A stretch of DNA of 15,567 nucleotides from DATLBY01 sp035526665. GTDB taxonomy: Bacteria > Acidobacteriota > Terriglobia > Bryobacterales > Bryobacteraceae. The stretch is taken from positions 1 to 15,567 of the forward strand of contig DATLBY010000151.1 in the NCBI GenBank assembly GCA_035526665.1. The letters run 5' to 3'. Below, one piece after another: positions 7,060 to 14,431 of this stretch (positions are counted from its first letter, which is position 1; each line of letters begins with the position of its first letter). A program made the position numbers and the translations under genes. Under the pieces are notes generated by a model that was not told where the DNA came from, did not search any database, and saw only the letters and a program-made list of their open reading frames with translations.

Positions 7060-7905
7060 ATGACAAAAGACCTGCCCGAGATTGACTTTCAGCGCTTCTG
7101 GCGCAGATTGCAGCAGATCGGCCTCAATGCGTATGAGGCGCGTTCCTACCTGGTGCTGGTGGGCCACCCCCGGTTTAAGGCGCTGGAGCTTGCCGCCCGT
7201 TCGCACGTGCCTCGTCAAAAGATCTATGAGGTGCTCGACAGCCTGATTGAAAAGGGCTTCGCGCATGTGGTCCAGGAGAAAACCAAACTTTTCTCGGCAG
7301 TGGAACCGTCACTGGCGGTGCCGAACTACCTGGCCCGGCGAAGCCAAGCTTTGCAACAGGAGTTTACCGAGCAGGCACGCTTCGCCGGAGGCCTACTGGA
7401 GGATCTCAATGTCGCCTACTCCGAGGGGCAAGGGGGCCGGGGGACGCTGGATTACCTGCGAATCGTCAGCGAGCCGGGCCAGACCGCGGCGCAGTACCGG
7501 CAAATGCTGTCGGACGTGAAATTCGAGTATCTCGAGTTCTCCCGGCCGCCCTATGCCGTGGATCCTTTGGATGAGCAACTGGTGAAACAGGCTAGGCTCC
7601 GCGGCGTCTCTTGCAAGCTGTTGTTTGAGAGCGGCAGCGTCGATGACGTGCATCGCCAGCGCATGGACGAATACCAGGCGATCGGCGTGGAAGTCTGTAG
7701 CGCGCCGGCCCTGCCCATGAAATTGGCGCTGTTTGACGGGCGGCTCGGTATGATCGCGCTGCTGGATCCGGTGATTACGAAGCCGTCCTGGACCTCGCTG
7801 ATGTTTGATCATGCAGGCTTCGCCGATGCCATGAAGGGGCTTTTCGAGGATCACTGGAAGCGCGCTACGCAAAACGGCGGCGTGGAGGCCGCACACAGCT
7901 CCTGA
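7060..7905 (+). CDS. TrmB-family transcriptional regulator
   Basis: The protein has 281 residues from the ATG at 7060. Residues about 14-75 form a winged helix-turn-helix typical of the TrmB family (GLNAYEARSYLVLV, then LAARSHVPRQKIYEVLDSLIEKGF). A coiled or helical linker follows (about 85-118, LARRSQALQQEFTEQ). The C-terminal domain (about 130-270) looks like the TrmB effector domain of PLD-like fold (EYLEFSRPP, GVSCKLLFESG, KLALFDGRLGMIALLDP). In archaea TrmB proteins sense sugars; the ligand and targets here are unknown. A TTG at 7045 would add five residues, but it sits nearly at the predicted transcription start, so ATG 7060 is preferred. No ribosome site is visible, so it may be read from a near-leaderless mRNA. 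It converges on the glycosyltransferase gene, 25 bases away. Confidence 0.82.
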   Translation: MTKDLPEIDFQRFWRRLQQIGLNAYEARSYLVLVGHPRFKALELAARSHVPRQKIYEVLDSLIEKGFAHVVQEKTKLFSAVEPSLAVPNYLARRSQALQQEFTEQARFAGGLLEDLNVAYSEGQGGRGTLDYLRIVSEPGQTAAQYRQMLSDVKFEYLEFSRPPYAVDPLDEQLVKQARLRGVSCKLLFESGSVDDVHRQRMDEYQAIGVEVCSAPALPMKLALFDGRLGMIALLDPVITKPSWTSLMFDHAGFADAMKGLFEDHWKRATQNGGVEAAHSS

Positions 7906-7910
7906 TTCAG

Positions 7911-7924
7911 CTGCGGAGCCGCAG
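7911..7924. terminator. Possible shared hairpin between convergent genes
   Basis: CTGCGG and CCGCAG flank two bases, giving a short, very stable hairpin (five pairs with a GAGC loop) in the 25-base gap between the stops of two convergent genes. It has no T tract on either strand, so terminator activity is uncertain. Confidence 0.35.
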
Positions 7925-7930
7925 GCCGGC

Positions 7931-8902
7931 TTAGCGGGGAGTGTCTGTCGTGTGAGCTTCGCGGCGCGTGCGGATTTCGCGGACGGCATAGATGCGCCGG
8001 CCCTGGCTCTCGAAGTAGGTGCGGATCAGCACTTCTCCCAACAGTCCCGTGCTGAACATCATCAGCCCGGTGAGGAATAGTAGACCTCCGGCCAGCATCA
8101 AGGGCCCGTGTTCCAGCACGATCTCATGACCCGTCAGTTTGTAAATCGCGATGTAGCCCAGGATGGCGCCGCCGATCGACGTGCCAATCAGCCCCAGGCT
8201 GCCGAAAAAATGCATGGGCCGTGTGAAGTACTTCAATAGAAATTTGATCGTGATGATATCGAACAGGACGTGGAACGTGCGCCCCAGGCCGTAATGCGAT
8301 CCGCCGCTGATTCGCGGTGCGTTTTTGATCGGCACCTCCACCACACGCGCGCCATAAAAGCTCGCCAGAGCCGGGATGAACCGGTGGAGTTCGCCGTACA
8401 GGTTAATATCCTTGAGGACCTCGGACCGGTACGCTTTAAAGGTAGTTCCAAAATCGCGCAGGTCCACGCCGGATGCCTTCGCCATTAGCCAGTTTGCGAT
8501 TTTGGAGGGGATCTTGCGGGTGATGGCGTTGTCCAAGCGGGCTTTTCGCCAACCGCTCGCGATGTCATACCCCTCATCGATTTTGGCGAGCAGCGCGGGG
8601 ATATCTTCGGGCTCGTGTTGCAGATCGCCGTCCAGCGAGACAATGACGGCGCCTTGGGCCTCATCGAAGCCTGCCGACAGCGCCGCGGTCTGGCCGAAAT
8701 TGCGGCGCAGGCGAATCACTTTCAGCCGGATATCGGTTTCCACGAGATTCGCTAAAAGATCGAAACTGCGGTCGGTTGACGCGTCGTCCACAAAAATGAT
8801 CTCGTAAGGCTTCTGCAACCCCTCCAGAACGATGGTTAAACGGTCATACAGCGGCAGAATTGCCGGCTCCTCGTTATGGATCGGAATCACAATCGAGATC
8901 AT
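7931..8902 (-). CDS. Family 2 glycosyltransferase, polyprenyl-phosphate sugar transferase type, membrane-anchored
   Basis: The protein has 323 residues with a GT-A domain at the N-terminus and two C-terminal membrane helices (about 232-254 and 268-292). This architecture is that of DPM1-like, ArnC, GtrB and YkoT enzymes, which move a sugar from a nucleotide donor to undecaprenyl phosphate at the inner face of the membrane. Visible motifs: SIVIPIHNE at the start, VDDASTD (38-44) for nucleotide binding, and SLDGDLQHEPEDIP with the metal-binding DGD (91-93). Others are GWRKARLDNAITRKIPSK (117-134), with the basic residues common in this subgroup, and DFGTTFKAYR (150-159). The sugar and final acceptor cannot be read from sequence. 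AGGG about 9 bases upstream of the ATG is a plausible ribosome site. It diverges from gyrA and has no obvious operon partner here. Confidence 0.9.
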   Translation of the reverse strand: MISIVIPIHNEEPAILPLYDRLTIVLEGLQKPYEIIFVDDASTDRSFDLLANLVETDIRLKVIRLRRNFGQTAALSAGFDEAQGAVIVSLDGDLQHEPEDIPALLAKIDEGYDIASGWRKARLDNAITRKIPSKIANWLMAKASGVDLRDFGTTFKAYRSEVLKDINLYGELHRFIPALASFYGARVVEVPIKNAPRISGGSHYGLGRTFHVLFDIITIKFLLKYFTRPMHFFGSLGLIGTSIGGAILGYIAIYKLTGHEIVLEHGPLMLAGGLLFLTGLMMFSTGLLGEVLIRTYFESQGRRIYAVREIRTRREAHTTDTPR

Positions 8903-8952
8903 GGATATCGCCCTAGTTTAGCAGCGTTTTGCCGTCGCGGAGGCCTCCGTTC

Positions 8953-8961
8953 TGCTAAAAT
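8953..8961 (+). promoter_or_regulatory. Candidate extended -10 promoter for gyrA
   Basis: TGCTAAAAT contains an extended -10 (TG, one base, TAAAAT) about 75 bases before the gyrA start, in the divergent gap with the glycosyltransferase gene. There is no good -35. Just downstream, GTTTA-CT-TAAAC (8965-8976) is a small palindrome overlapping the expected transcription start and could be an operator. Confidence 0.35.
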
Positions 8962-9020
8962 AAGGTTTACTTAAACCACTGAGAATGGCGCATTATCGTA
9001 TCTTAGCCGTGCGCCTCGCC

Positions 9021-9026
9021 AGGAGA
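9021..9026 (+). promoter_or_regulatory. Ribosome binding site for the TTG start of gyrA
   Basis: AGGAGA lies eight bases before the TTG at 9035. This supports the non-ATG start and the proline-rich N-terminal extension before the conserved gyrase domain. Confidence 0.75.
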
Positions 9027-9034
9027 AATATCGT

Positions 9035-11569
9035 TTGTCCGATCCTCAAAACCCAGGTCCTCCGCCCGTTCCGCCTTCCGGTGGTCAGCTTCCGCTAGGC
9101 GGCGACGGGAACAAGAATCTGATCCCGGTAAACATCGAAGACGAGATGCGCCGGTCGTATCTCGACTATTCGATGAGCGTGATTATCGGTCGCGCGCTGC
9201 CGGATATTCGGGATGGATTAAAGCCGGTTCACCGCCGCATTCTCTACGCCATGAGCGAGATGGGCCTCAATTACAACCGGCCCACGCGTAAATGCGCCAA
9301 GATAATCGGCGAGGTGCTGGGTAAATTTCATCCGCACGGGGACACGGCGGTGTACGACGCATTGGTGCGTATGGCGCAGGACTTCTCCATGCGCTACGTG
9401 CTCGTGGATGGACAGGGAAACTTTGGCTCAGTGGACGGCGACCCGCCAGCCGCCTACCGGTATACCGAAGCCAGGCTGTCCCGCATTGCGGCCACCCTGC
9501 TGGAAGATATCGACAAAGAGACCGTCGATTTCCGGCCGAACTTCGATGACAGCGAGCAGGAGCCGGAAGTCCTGCCCTCGCGCGCCCCCAACCTCCTCAT
9601 CAACGGCTCGTCCGGCATCGCCGTGGGTATGGCGACGAACATGCCGCCGCACAATCTGAATGAGATTGTCAGCGCGACCATTGCCATGGTGCAGAACCCC
9701 AATATCACCCTTCAGGAGGTGATGGAGATGGTTCCGGGTCCGGACTTCCCCACCGGCGGCTTCATTTTAGGGCGTGCCGGAATTCTGGACTACTTCACGC
9801 GCGGACGCGGCTCCCTGCGGCTGCGCGCCAAAGCCGCCACGGAGCAGATGGGGCGGGATCGCGAGGCATTGATTGTTACCGAGCTCCCCTACCAGGTGAA
9901 CAAAGCCCGGCTGATTGAACATGCGGCCGGCCTGGTAAATGAGAAGAAGCTGGAAGGGATCTCGGAAATCCGCGATGAAAGCGATCGCGATGGCATGCGT
10001 ATCGTTTTTGAGCTCAAACGCGGTGAGCAGGCCGAAATTGTCCTGAATAATCTGTATAAGCAGACGCAGATGCAGGTGAACTTCGGCGTCATCATGCTGT
10101 CCATCGTGAACGGCCAGCCGCGCGAGCTTGGACTGCTTGATTGCATCCGCCGGTTCATCGACCATCGCGTCGACGTGGTGCGTCGCCGCACCGACTTCCT
10201 GTTACGCAAAGCCCGGGACCGTGAGCATCTGCTGCTTGGCTTCCAGAAAGCCCTGGATAATCTGGATGCCGTTATCGCGCTGATTCGAGCGGCAAAAAAC
10301 CCGCGGGAAGCCCGCGAAGGGCTGGTCTCGACCTTTGAGTTCAGCGAACGGCAGGCACAGGCCATTATTGAACTGCAACTCCAGAGACTTACCGGCATGG
10401 AGCAGCAGAAGATCCTGGATGAGCTGGCCGAAATTCAGCGTATGATCGAGGGCTATCTGGAGATCCTCGGTTCGGAAAAGGTTCTGCGCGCGGTGATCGT
10501 CAAGGAGCTGAAAGAAGTTCAGAAGGATTTCGGCGACGAGCGCCGGACCATCATCATTGAGGACACGGGCGAGATCAACCTGGAAGACTTGGTGCAGGTA
10601 GAGGACGTCGCAGTCACGGTCACGCGCGGCGGCTATCTCAAGCGCACTCCCATCGACACGTACCAGCGCCAGACGCGCGGCGGAAAAGGCCGCATTGGAA
10701 TGGGCACGCGGACAGAGGACTTCATTGAGCACCTCATCGTGGCGTCCACCCATAGCTATCTCCTGATCTTCACCAACAAGGGCCGTGTCTACTGGCTGAA
10801 GATTTATGAGATACCCGACGCGGGCACTACCGGCAAGGGCAAGAATATTTCGAGCCTGATCAATCTTCAGTCCGACGAGACGGTGAAAACTTTCCTGCCC
10901 GTCAAAGAGTTTTCGCCTGGCCGCTACATAGTGATGGTCACCAAACACGGTGTCATCAAAAAGTCGGAACTCACCGAATTCGATAATCCCATGTCGCGCG
11001 GCATTATTGCGCTCTCGGTGGACGAAGGCGATGAGTTGATCGCTGCCCGGCTTACCAACGGCGACAATTACATGTTCATCGGATCTTACAGCGGGATGGC
11101 GATTCGCTTCGAAGAAACCGCGGTCCGTCCCATGGGGCGGCAGGCGCGCGGTGTCCGTGCTATGAACCTGGCCGAGGGCGATTACGTAGTGGGCGTCGAG
11201 GTGGTGGAAGAGGACGGTCTCATTCTCTCGATCTCGGAAAACGGTTTTGGCAAGCGCACACCGCTCAAGGACTACCGTTTGACCAATCGGGGCGCCAAGG
11301 GCGTCATCAACATGAAGACCACGCCGCGGATCGGTAAGGTGATGGGGATCCTGTCGGTGAAGGAAGACACCGATCTGGTGATCATCACTAAGGACGGGAA
11401 GATTATCCGCATCGAATCCTCCCAGATCCGGCAGGCCGGGCGCTCCACGCAAGGTGTCCGCCTGGTTCGCCTGGAAGAAGGGGATCATGTCGCGGCTGCC
11501 AGCTGTATTCCCGATGCCGAGAAGGACGACTCGAAGCCCAATGGCCAGGGCGACCTTCCACTGCAGTAA
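9035..11569 (+). CDS. gyrA: DNA gyrase subunit A
   Basis: GyrA cuts and rejoins DNA in the A2B2 gyrase that introduces negative supercoils. The product has 844 residues (E. coli 875). A proline-rich, probably disordered head (1-28) precedes the conserved winged-helix domain (NLIPVNIEDEMRRSYLDYSMSV style start at 28). The catalytic tyrosine is Tyr143 in YRYTEARL. The quinolone region reads HPHGDTAVYDAL (99-110), with Thr104 at the E. coli Ser83 position and Asp108 at Asp87; neither is a typical resistance substitution. The C-terminal beta-pinwheel begins after about residue 525 and carries the GyrA box as QTRGGKG (546-552), which distinguishes it from ParC. gyrB is not in the window. The gene starts at TTG with a good ribosome site. 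larE follows 18 bases later. Confidence 0.97.
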   Translation: MSDPQNPGPPPVPPSGGQLPLGGDGNKNLIPVNIEDEMRRSYLDYSMSVIIGRALPDIRDGLKPVHRRILYAMSEMGLNYNRPTRKCAKIIGEVLGKFHPHGDTAVYDALVRMAQDFSMRYVLVDGQGNFGSVDGDPPAAYRYTEARLSRIAATLLEDIDKETVDFRPNFDDSEQEPEVLPSRAPNLLINGSSGIAVGMATNMPPHNLNEIVSATIAMVQNPNITLQEVMEMVPGPDFPTGGFILGRAGILDYFTRGRGSLRLRAKAATEQMGRDREALIVTELPYQVNKARLIEHAAGLVNEKKLEGISEIRDESDRDGMRIVFELKRGEQAEIVLNNLYKQTQMQVNFGVIMLSIVNGQPRELGLLDCIRRFIDHRVDVVRRRTDFLLRKARDREHLLLGFQKALDNLDAVIALIRAAKNPREAREGLVSTFEFSERQAQAIIELQLQRLTGMEQQKILDELAEIQRMIEGYLEILGSEKVLRAVIVKELKEVQKDFGDERRTIIIEDTGEINLEDLVQVEDVAVTVTRGGYLKRTPIDTYQRQTRGGKGRIGMGTRTEDFIEHLIVASTHSYLLIFTNKGRVYWLKIYEIPDAGTTGKGKNISSLINLQSDETVKTFLPVKEFSPGRYIVMVTKHGVIKKSELTEFDNPMSRGIIALSVDEGDELIAARLTNGDNYMFIGSYSGMAIRFEETAVRPMGRQARGVRAMNLAEGDYVVGVEVVEEDGLILSISENGFGKRTPLKDYRLTNRGAKGVINMKTTPRIGKVMGILSVKEDTDLVIITKDGKIIRIESSQIRQAGRSTQGVRLVRLEEGDHVAAASCIPDAEKDDSKPNGQGDLPLQ

Positions 11570-11574
11570 GAGGT

Positions 11575-11580
11575 TATACT
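11575..11580 (+). promoter_or_regulatory. Possible -10 element for a leaderless larE transcript
   Basis: TATACT matches the -10 consensus at five of six bases and ends seven bases before the larE ATG, so transcription would begin at or next to the start codon. No -35 is evident; the nearby AAGAGG (11568-11573) is the only ribosome-site-like sequence, at a rather long 14 bases from the ATG. Confidence 0.3.
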
Positions 11581-11587
11581 TTCCCTT

Positions 11588-12457
11588 ATGGCGACTCTTG
11601 TAGGCATTGCCGGTACCGCCAGTGCCTCCTCGCAACTCGACCCGGACCTCCTTCGACGGAAAGAGCAGAAGTTGCTCGACATCCTGAAGGGCATGGAGCG
11701 GGTGATTATCGCCTATTCCGGCGGCACCGACTCGGCCTATCTGGCTTGGGCTGCCGCCAAGGCGCTGGGCACGAATGCCGTTGCCATTACCGCCGATTCC
11801 GCCTCTATCCCGGAATCGCATAAGCGCGATGCCGAGGCTTTTGCGAGCCGGTTCGGTATCCGGCATGAGTACATCGAAACATTCGAGTTCGACAATCCGG
11901 ACTATGTGAAGAATTCAGCCGACCGCTGTTTCCACTGCAAGGATGAGCTGTTCCACCGGCTCGATCAGGTGGGGGCGGAGCGGGGAATTGCGAACATTGT
12001 CTACGGGGTGAACAAAGATGACTTGGGCGACTACCGGCCCGGGCAGAACGCCGCCAGGATTCACGAGGTGAAGGCGCCGCTGGTGGAAGCCAACCTCACA
12101 AAACTGGAAATTCGCGAGCTGTCCCGCATCGCGGGCCTGCCCACCTGGGACCGTCCTGCCTCGGCCTGCCTCAGCTCCCGCGTGCCTTACGGGACTCCGG
12201 TCACCATTGAAACCGTCAAGACGGTGGAGAAGGGCGAAGAAGCGATAAAGGCGCTCGGCTTCCGGCAGTTTCGCGTCAGGTTTCATGGGGAGCTGGTCCG
12301 CATCGAGATCGCGCGCGAGGAGATGGAGAAGGCTCTTACGCTACCGATGGCGCAGGCATTCTCCGCGATCTTCAAGCCTCTCGGCTTTCATTACGTGACC
12401 CTGGATGTCGACGGCTACCGCCAGGGATCGATGAATGAAGTTTTGAACTTAAAGTAA
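11588..12457 (+). CDS. larE: LarE, ATP-dependent sacrificial sulfur transferase for the nickel-pincer cofactor
   Basis: LarE adenylates a carboxylate of the pyridinium intermediate made by LarB and gives it sulfur from its own cysteine, leaving dehydroalanine. With LarC this yields the nickel-pincer nucleotide cofactor of LarA lactate racemase and related epimerases. The 289-residue product shows the PP-loop SGGTDS (44-49) and the family block RPASACLSSRVPYG (189-202), whose Cys194 matches the sacrificial Cys176 of the Lactobacillus plantarum enzyme. It also has a CFHC pair (114-117) after SADR and a conserved C-terminal FHYVTLDVDGYRQGSMNE. Only one cysteine is present in the catalytic block, so it should be the single-turnover type rather than the three-cysteine Fe-S type. 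larB, larC and larA are not in the window. The first 16 residues are poorly conserved in style, so the start is less certain. It ends four bases from the convergent acyltransferase gene. Confidence 0.92.
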   Translation: MATLVGIAGTASASSQLDPDLLRRKEQKLLDILKGMERVIIAYSGGTDSAYLAWAAAKALGTNAVAITADSASIPESHKRDAEAFASRFGIRHEYIETFEFDNPDYVKNSADRCFHCKDELFHRLDQVGAERGIANIVYGVNKDDLGDYRPGQNAARIHEVKAPLVEANLTKLEIRELSRIAGLPTWDRPASACLSSRVPYGTPVTIETVKTVEKGEEAIKALGFRQFRVRFHGELVRIEIAREEMEKALTLPMAQAFSAIFKPLGFHYVTLDVDGYRQGSMNEVLNLK

Positions 12458-12458
12458 C

Positions 12459-12473
12459 TCTCTAATACAGAGA
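12459..12473. terminator. Weak hairpin at the larE/acyltransferase junction
   Basis: TCTCT and AGAGA flank a five-base AATAC loop where the two convergent genes meet, partly inside the acyltransferase reading frame. The stem is only five pairs with no T tract, so it is a weak terminator candidate. Confidence 0.15.
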
Positions 12474-13328
12474 CTCTTCCCCTGGCGGGCGGGTCTTCCA
12501 TCGCCGGTGAATCCAGAGCCACTGATCTGGATGACGCCGGATGACGCCCTCTAATATTTTGTGAATTCGTGCAGTATCCGCCGCTACATCCCCCGTGATT
12601 TCCACGATCGGGTAGAAACGCAGGATGTACTTTCTCTCGCTTTCCGACCAGAGGGCAAATCCAGGAATTATCGCCGCGCCACTATGCGCCGCCAGCTTCG
12701 CGAAACCTGCATTCGCGCAGGCCGGAACACCGAAAAAATCCACAAACACTCCCTCGTCCAGGCTGGAATTTTGATCGATCAGGGCTCCCACCGGCTCGTT
12801 GGCCGCCAAAGCGCGCAGAATGGCCCGCGCGGCCTCCTTTTTTCCAATCAGGCGATTCCCCGAAAGCCGCCGCCGCTCCTCCACCAGCCTGTTGATTTTC
12901 CTGTTGTCGAGCGGACGCACCACCACGTGCATAGGCTCTGTCATCAGCGCGTGAGCAAACGCGCTCAGCTCCCAGTTTCCCAGGTGAGCCGTGGCAAACA
13001 GGACGCCTTGCCCGCGCCTCTTGGCCTCTTCATAGTGCTCGAATCCTTCGTAGCGAATCCATTCGCCTATGTTTTTGGAGTTGATACCGGGAAAACGCGC
13101 GAACGATACCAGCAGGCGCGCGATAGCGGCAAAAACGCCGTCGGTGATCTGCTTCGGGTCCGCGCCGGGCAGAGCCATTGCCAGATTGCGGTAGGCGATC
13201 CGACGGAGGCGGGGAATTGCCCGGTCGAAGATGGCCGCGTACCGCCGTGCCAGCCACTCGGCAGCCCACCGGGGCGGGATGCTCAGCGATGCCAGTACCA
13301 AGCGCGCCAGCCAGTATTGGAACGTCAA
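12462..13328 (-). CDS. Lipid A biosynthesis-type (LpxL/HtrB family) lysophospholipid acyltransferase
   Basis: The protein has 288 residues, close to the usual 290-310. LpxL/HtrB enzymes add secondary acyl chains to the lipid A precursor at the inner membrane. The catalytic HX4E motif is His115 to Glu120 (TAHLGNWE). Other family blocks are ALIDQNSS (182-189), DFFGVPA (197-203) and the C-terminal PDQWLWIHRRWK (267-278). A hydrophobic N-terminal helix (about 1-18) could anchor it. The start is a TTG whose last two bases form part of the TGA stop of mnmA (TTGA overlap); no internal Met occurs until residue 51, so this start is likely. It is the last gene of the cysteine desulfurase-mnmA operon, although its lipid role is unrelated to tRNA thiolation. 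The exact acyl acceptor is not readable, and a non-lipid-A acyltransferase is possible. Confidence 0.88.
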   Translation of the reverse strand: MTFQYWLARLVLASLSIPPRWAAEWLARRYAAIFDRAIPRLRRIAYRNLAMALPGADPKQITDGVFAAIARLLVSFARFPGINSKNIGEWIRYEGFEHYEEAKRRGQGVLFATAHLGNWELSAFAHALMTEPMHVVVRPLDNRKINRLVEERRRLSGNRLIGKKEAARAILRALAANEPVGALIDQNSSLDEGVFVDFFGVPACANAGFAKLAAHSGAAIIPGFALWSESERKYILRFYPIVEITGDVAADTARIHKILEGVIRRHPDQWLWIHRRWKTRPPGEESLY

Positions 13329-14431
13329 CTGTGGATCCAGCCGCCCCCAAGCACCAGGTCGCCATCGTAGAACACCGTGCCCTGTCCGGGCGTAATGGCA
13401 CGCTGCGGCTCGTCAAAACGCACCAGCACAGTGGCTGGCCCGGCGGGCTCGAGCGTGGCCCAGGCCGCCGCATGTTTGTTGCGAATCTTTACCTGCGCCC
13501 GCAGCGGCGCGTGAATCCCGTCGATCGATATCCAATTCACTTCGCGTGCAACCAGTGAAGAGCTCAGCAGATCGTTCGTGGCCCCCACGGTCACCCGCCG
13601 CGACGATGGCTCCGTTGTAATGACGTAAAGCGGTTCGCGAGCTGCAATCCCGAGTCCCTTTCGCTGGCCCACGGTGAAATGATGCACGCCGGAATGCTCG
13701 CCCAGAACCTTTCCAGACAGGTCCACGATCTCCCCATGCGTCTCCCGCCGGTCCATGCCTTGCTCCTGGAAATACGCATCGATGAATGCGGCATAGTCTC
13801 CGTTGGGAACGAAGCAGATCTCCTGACTGTCGTTCTTTTCGGCGACGTTGAGACTCAGCTCCCGGGCAAGCTGGCGCACTTCGGGCTTGGTATAGCCGCC
13901 CAGCGGAAACAAAGTACGGGCAAGCTGATCCTGCGTCAGGCCGAACAGAAAGTAAGTCTGGTCCTTGGCCGTATCCACGCTGCGGCGTAGCTGCCATCGT
14001 CCCGTGGCGGGTTGCCTGGTAATGCGCGCGTAATGCCCGGTCGCAATGTGCTGGGCGCCGACGCCTTCCGCCATCTCAATGAATTGATCGAATTTGATGA
14101 AGTTGTTGCAAAGCGTGCACGGAACCGGAGTTCTTCCAGCCAGGTACTCGTTCACAAAAGGCTTCACCACCTGCTCTTCGAAACGCTCCTCGAAATTCAC
14201 GACGTAGTATGGAATCCCCAGCTGCTGGGCCACCTGCCGGGCGTCGTAAACATCATCCAGCGAGCAGCAGCGGCCGGTCGCCTCCTCCGTTTGAACTTCC
14301 GGCAGACGCCGCTGGTTCCACAGCTGCATGGTCAGACCCACCACGGTACGGCCCTCACGCAGCATCAGCCCGGCCACCGCCGAGCTGTCCACCCCGCCGC
14401 TCATCGCAACTGCCAGTAGATTCTCAGGCAT
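13325..14431 (-). CDS. mnmA: tRNA-specific 2-thiouridylase MnmA
   Basis: MnmA activates U34 of Lys, Glu and Gln tRNAs with ATP and replaces its 2-oxygen by sulfur from a persulfide. The product has 368 residues, the family norm. The PP-loop is SGGVDSS (11-17). The catalytic pair is Cys108 in CTLCNNFIKF and Cys206 in DSQEICFVPNGDY, the latter carrying the persulfide. Other blocks: TGHYAR (131-136), KDQTYFLF (156-163) and GQRKGLGI in the central domain, followed by the C-terminal beta-barrel. Extra cysteines are present at 55-56 (RCCSLDDVYDA) and 105. The ATG lies inside the 3' end of the cysteine desulfurase gene (8-base overlap) and has no ribosome site of its own, so it is translationally coupled to its probable sulfur donor. 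Its TGA overlaps the next start. Confidence 0.96.
   Translation of the reverse strand: MPENLLAVAMSGGVDSSAVAGLMLREGRTVVGLTMQLWNQRRLPEVQTEEATGRCCSLDDVYDARQVAQQLGIPYYVVNFEERFEEQVVKPFVNEYLAGRTPVPCTLCNNFIKFDQFIEMAEGVGAQHIATGHYARITRQPATGRWQLRRSVDTAKDQTYFLFGLTQDQLARTLFPLGGYTKPEVRQLARELSLNVAEKNDSQEICFVPNGDYAAFIDAYFQEQGMDRRETHGEIVDLSGKVLGEHSGVHHFTVGQRKGLGIAAREPLYVITTEPSSRRVTVGATNDLLSSSLVAREVNWISIDGIHAPLRAQVKIRNKHAAAWATLEPAGPATVLVRFDEPQRAITPGQGTVFYDGDLVLGGGWIHS

Noticed and set aside
7903..7905. TGA ending the TrmB-family gene as a second Sec codon
   Set aside because: The sequence after it does not continue a recognisable domain and runs straight into the convergent gene end; the protein is already of normal length.
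9320..9360. Thr at the Ser83-equivalent position of GyrA as a quinolone resistance mutation
   Set aside because: Thr is the natural residue at this position in many susceptible species, and Asp87 is retained.
10202..11866. 554-residue open frame antisense to gyrA and larE
   Set aside because: It lies wholly opposite two confidently identified genes, shows no recognisable domain, and is the kind of long shadow frame that high-GC coding DNA produces.
12561..13370. 269-residue open frame opposite the acyltransferase gene
   Set aside because: The sense frame has a full HX4E acyltransferase; the antisense product has no family features.
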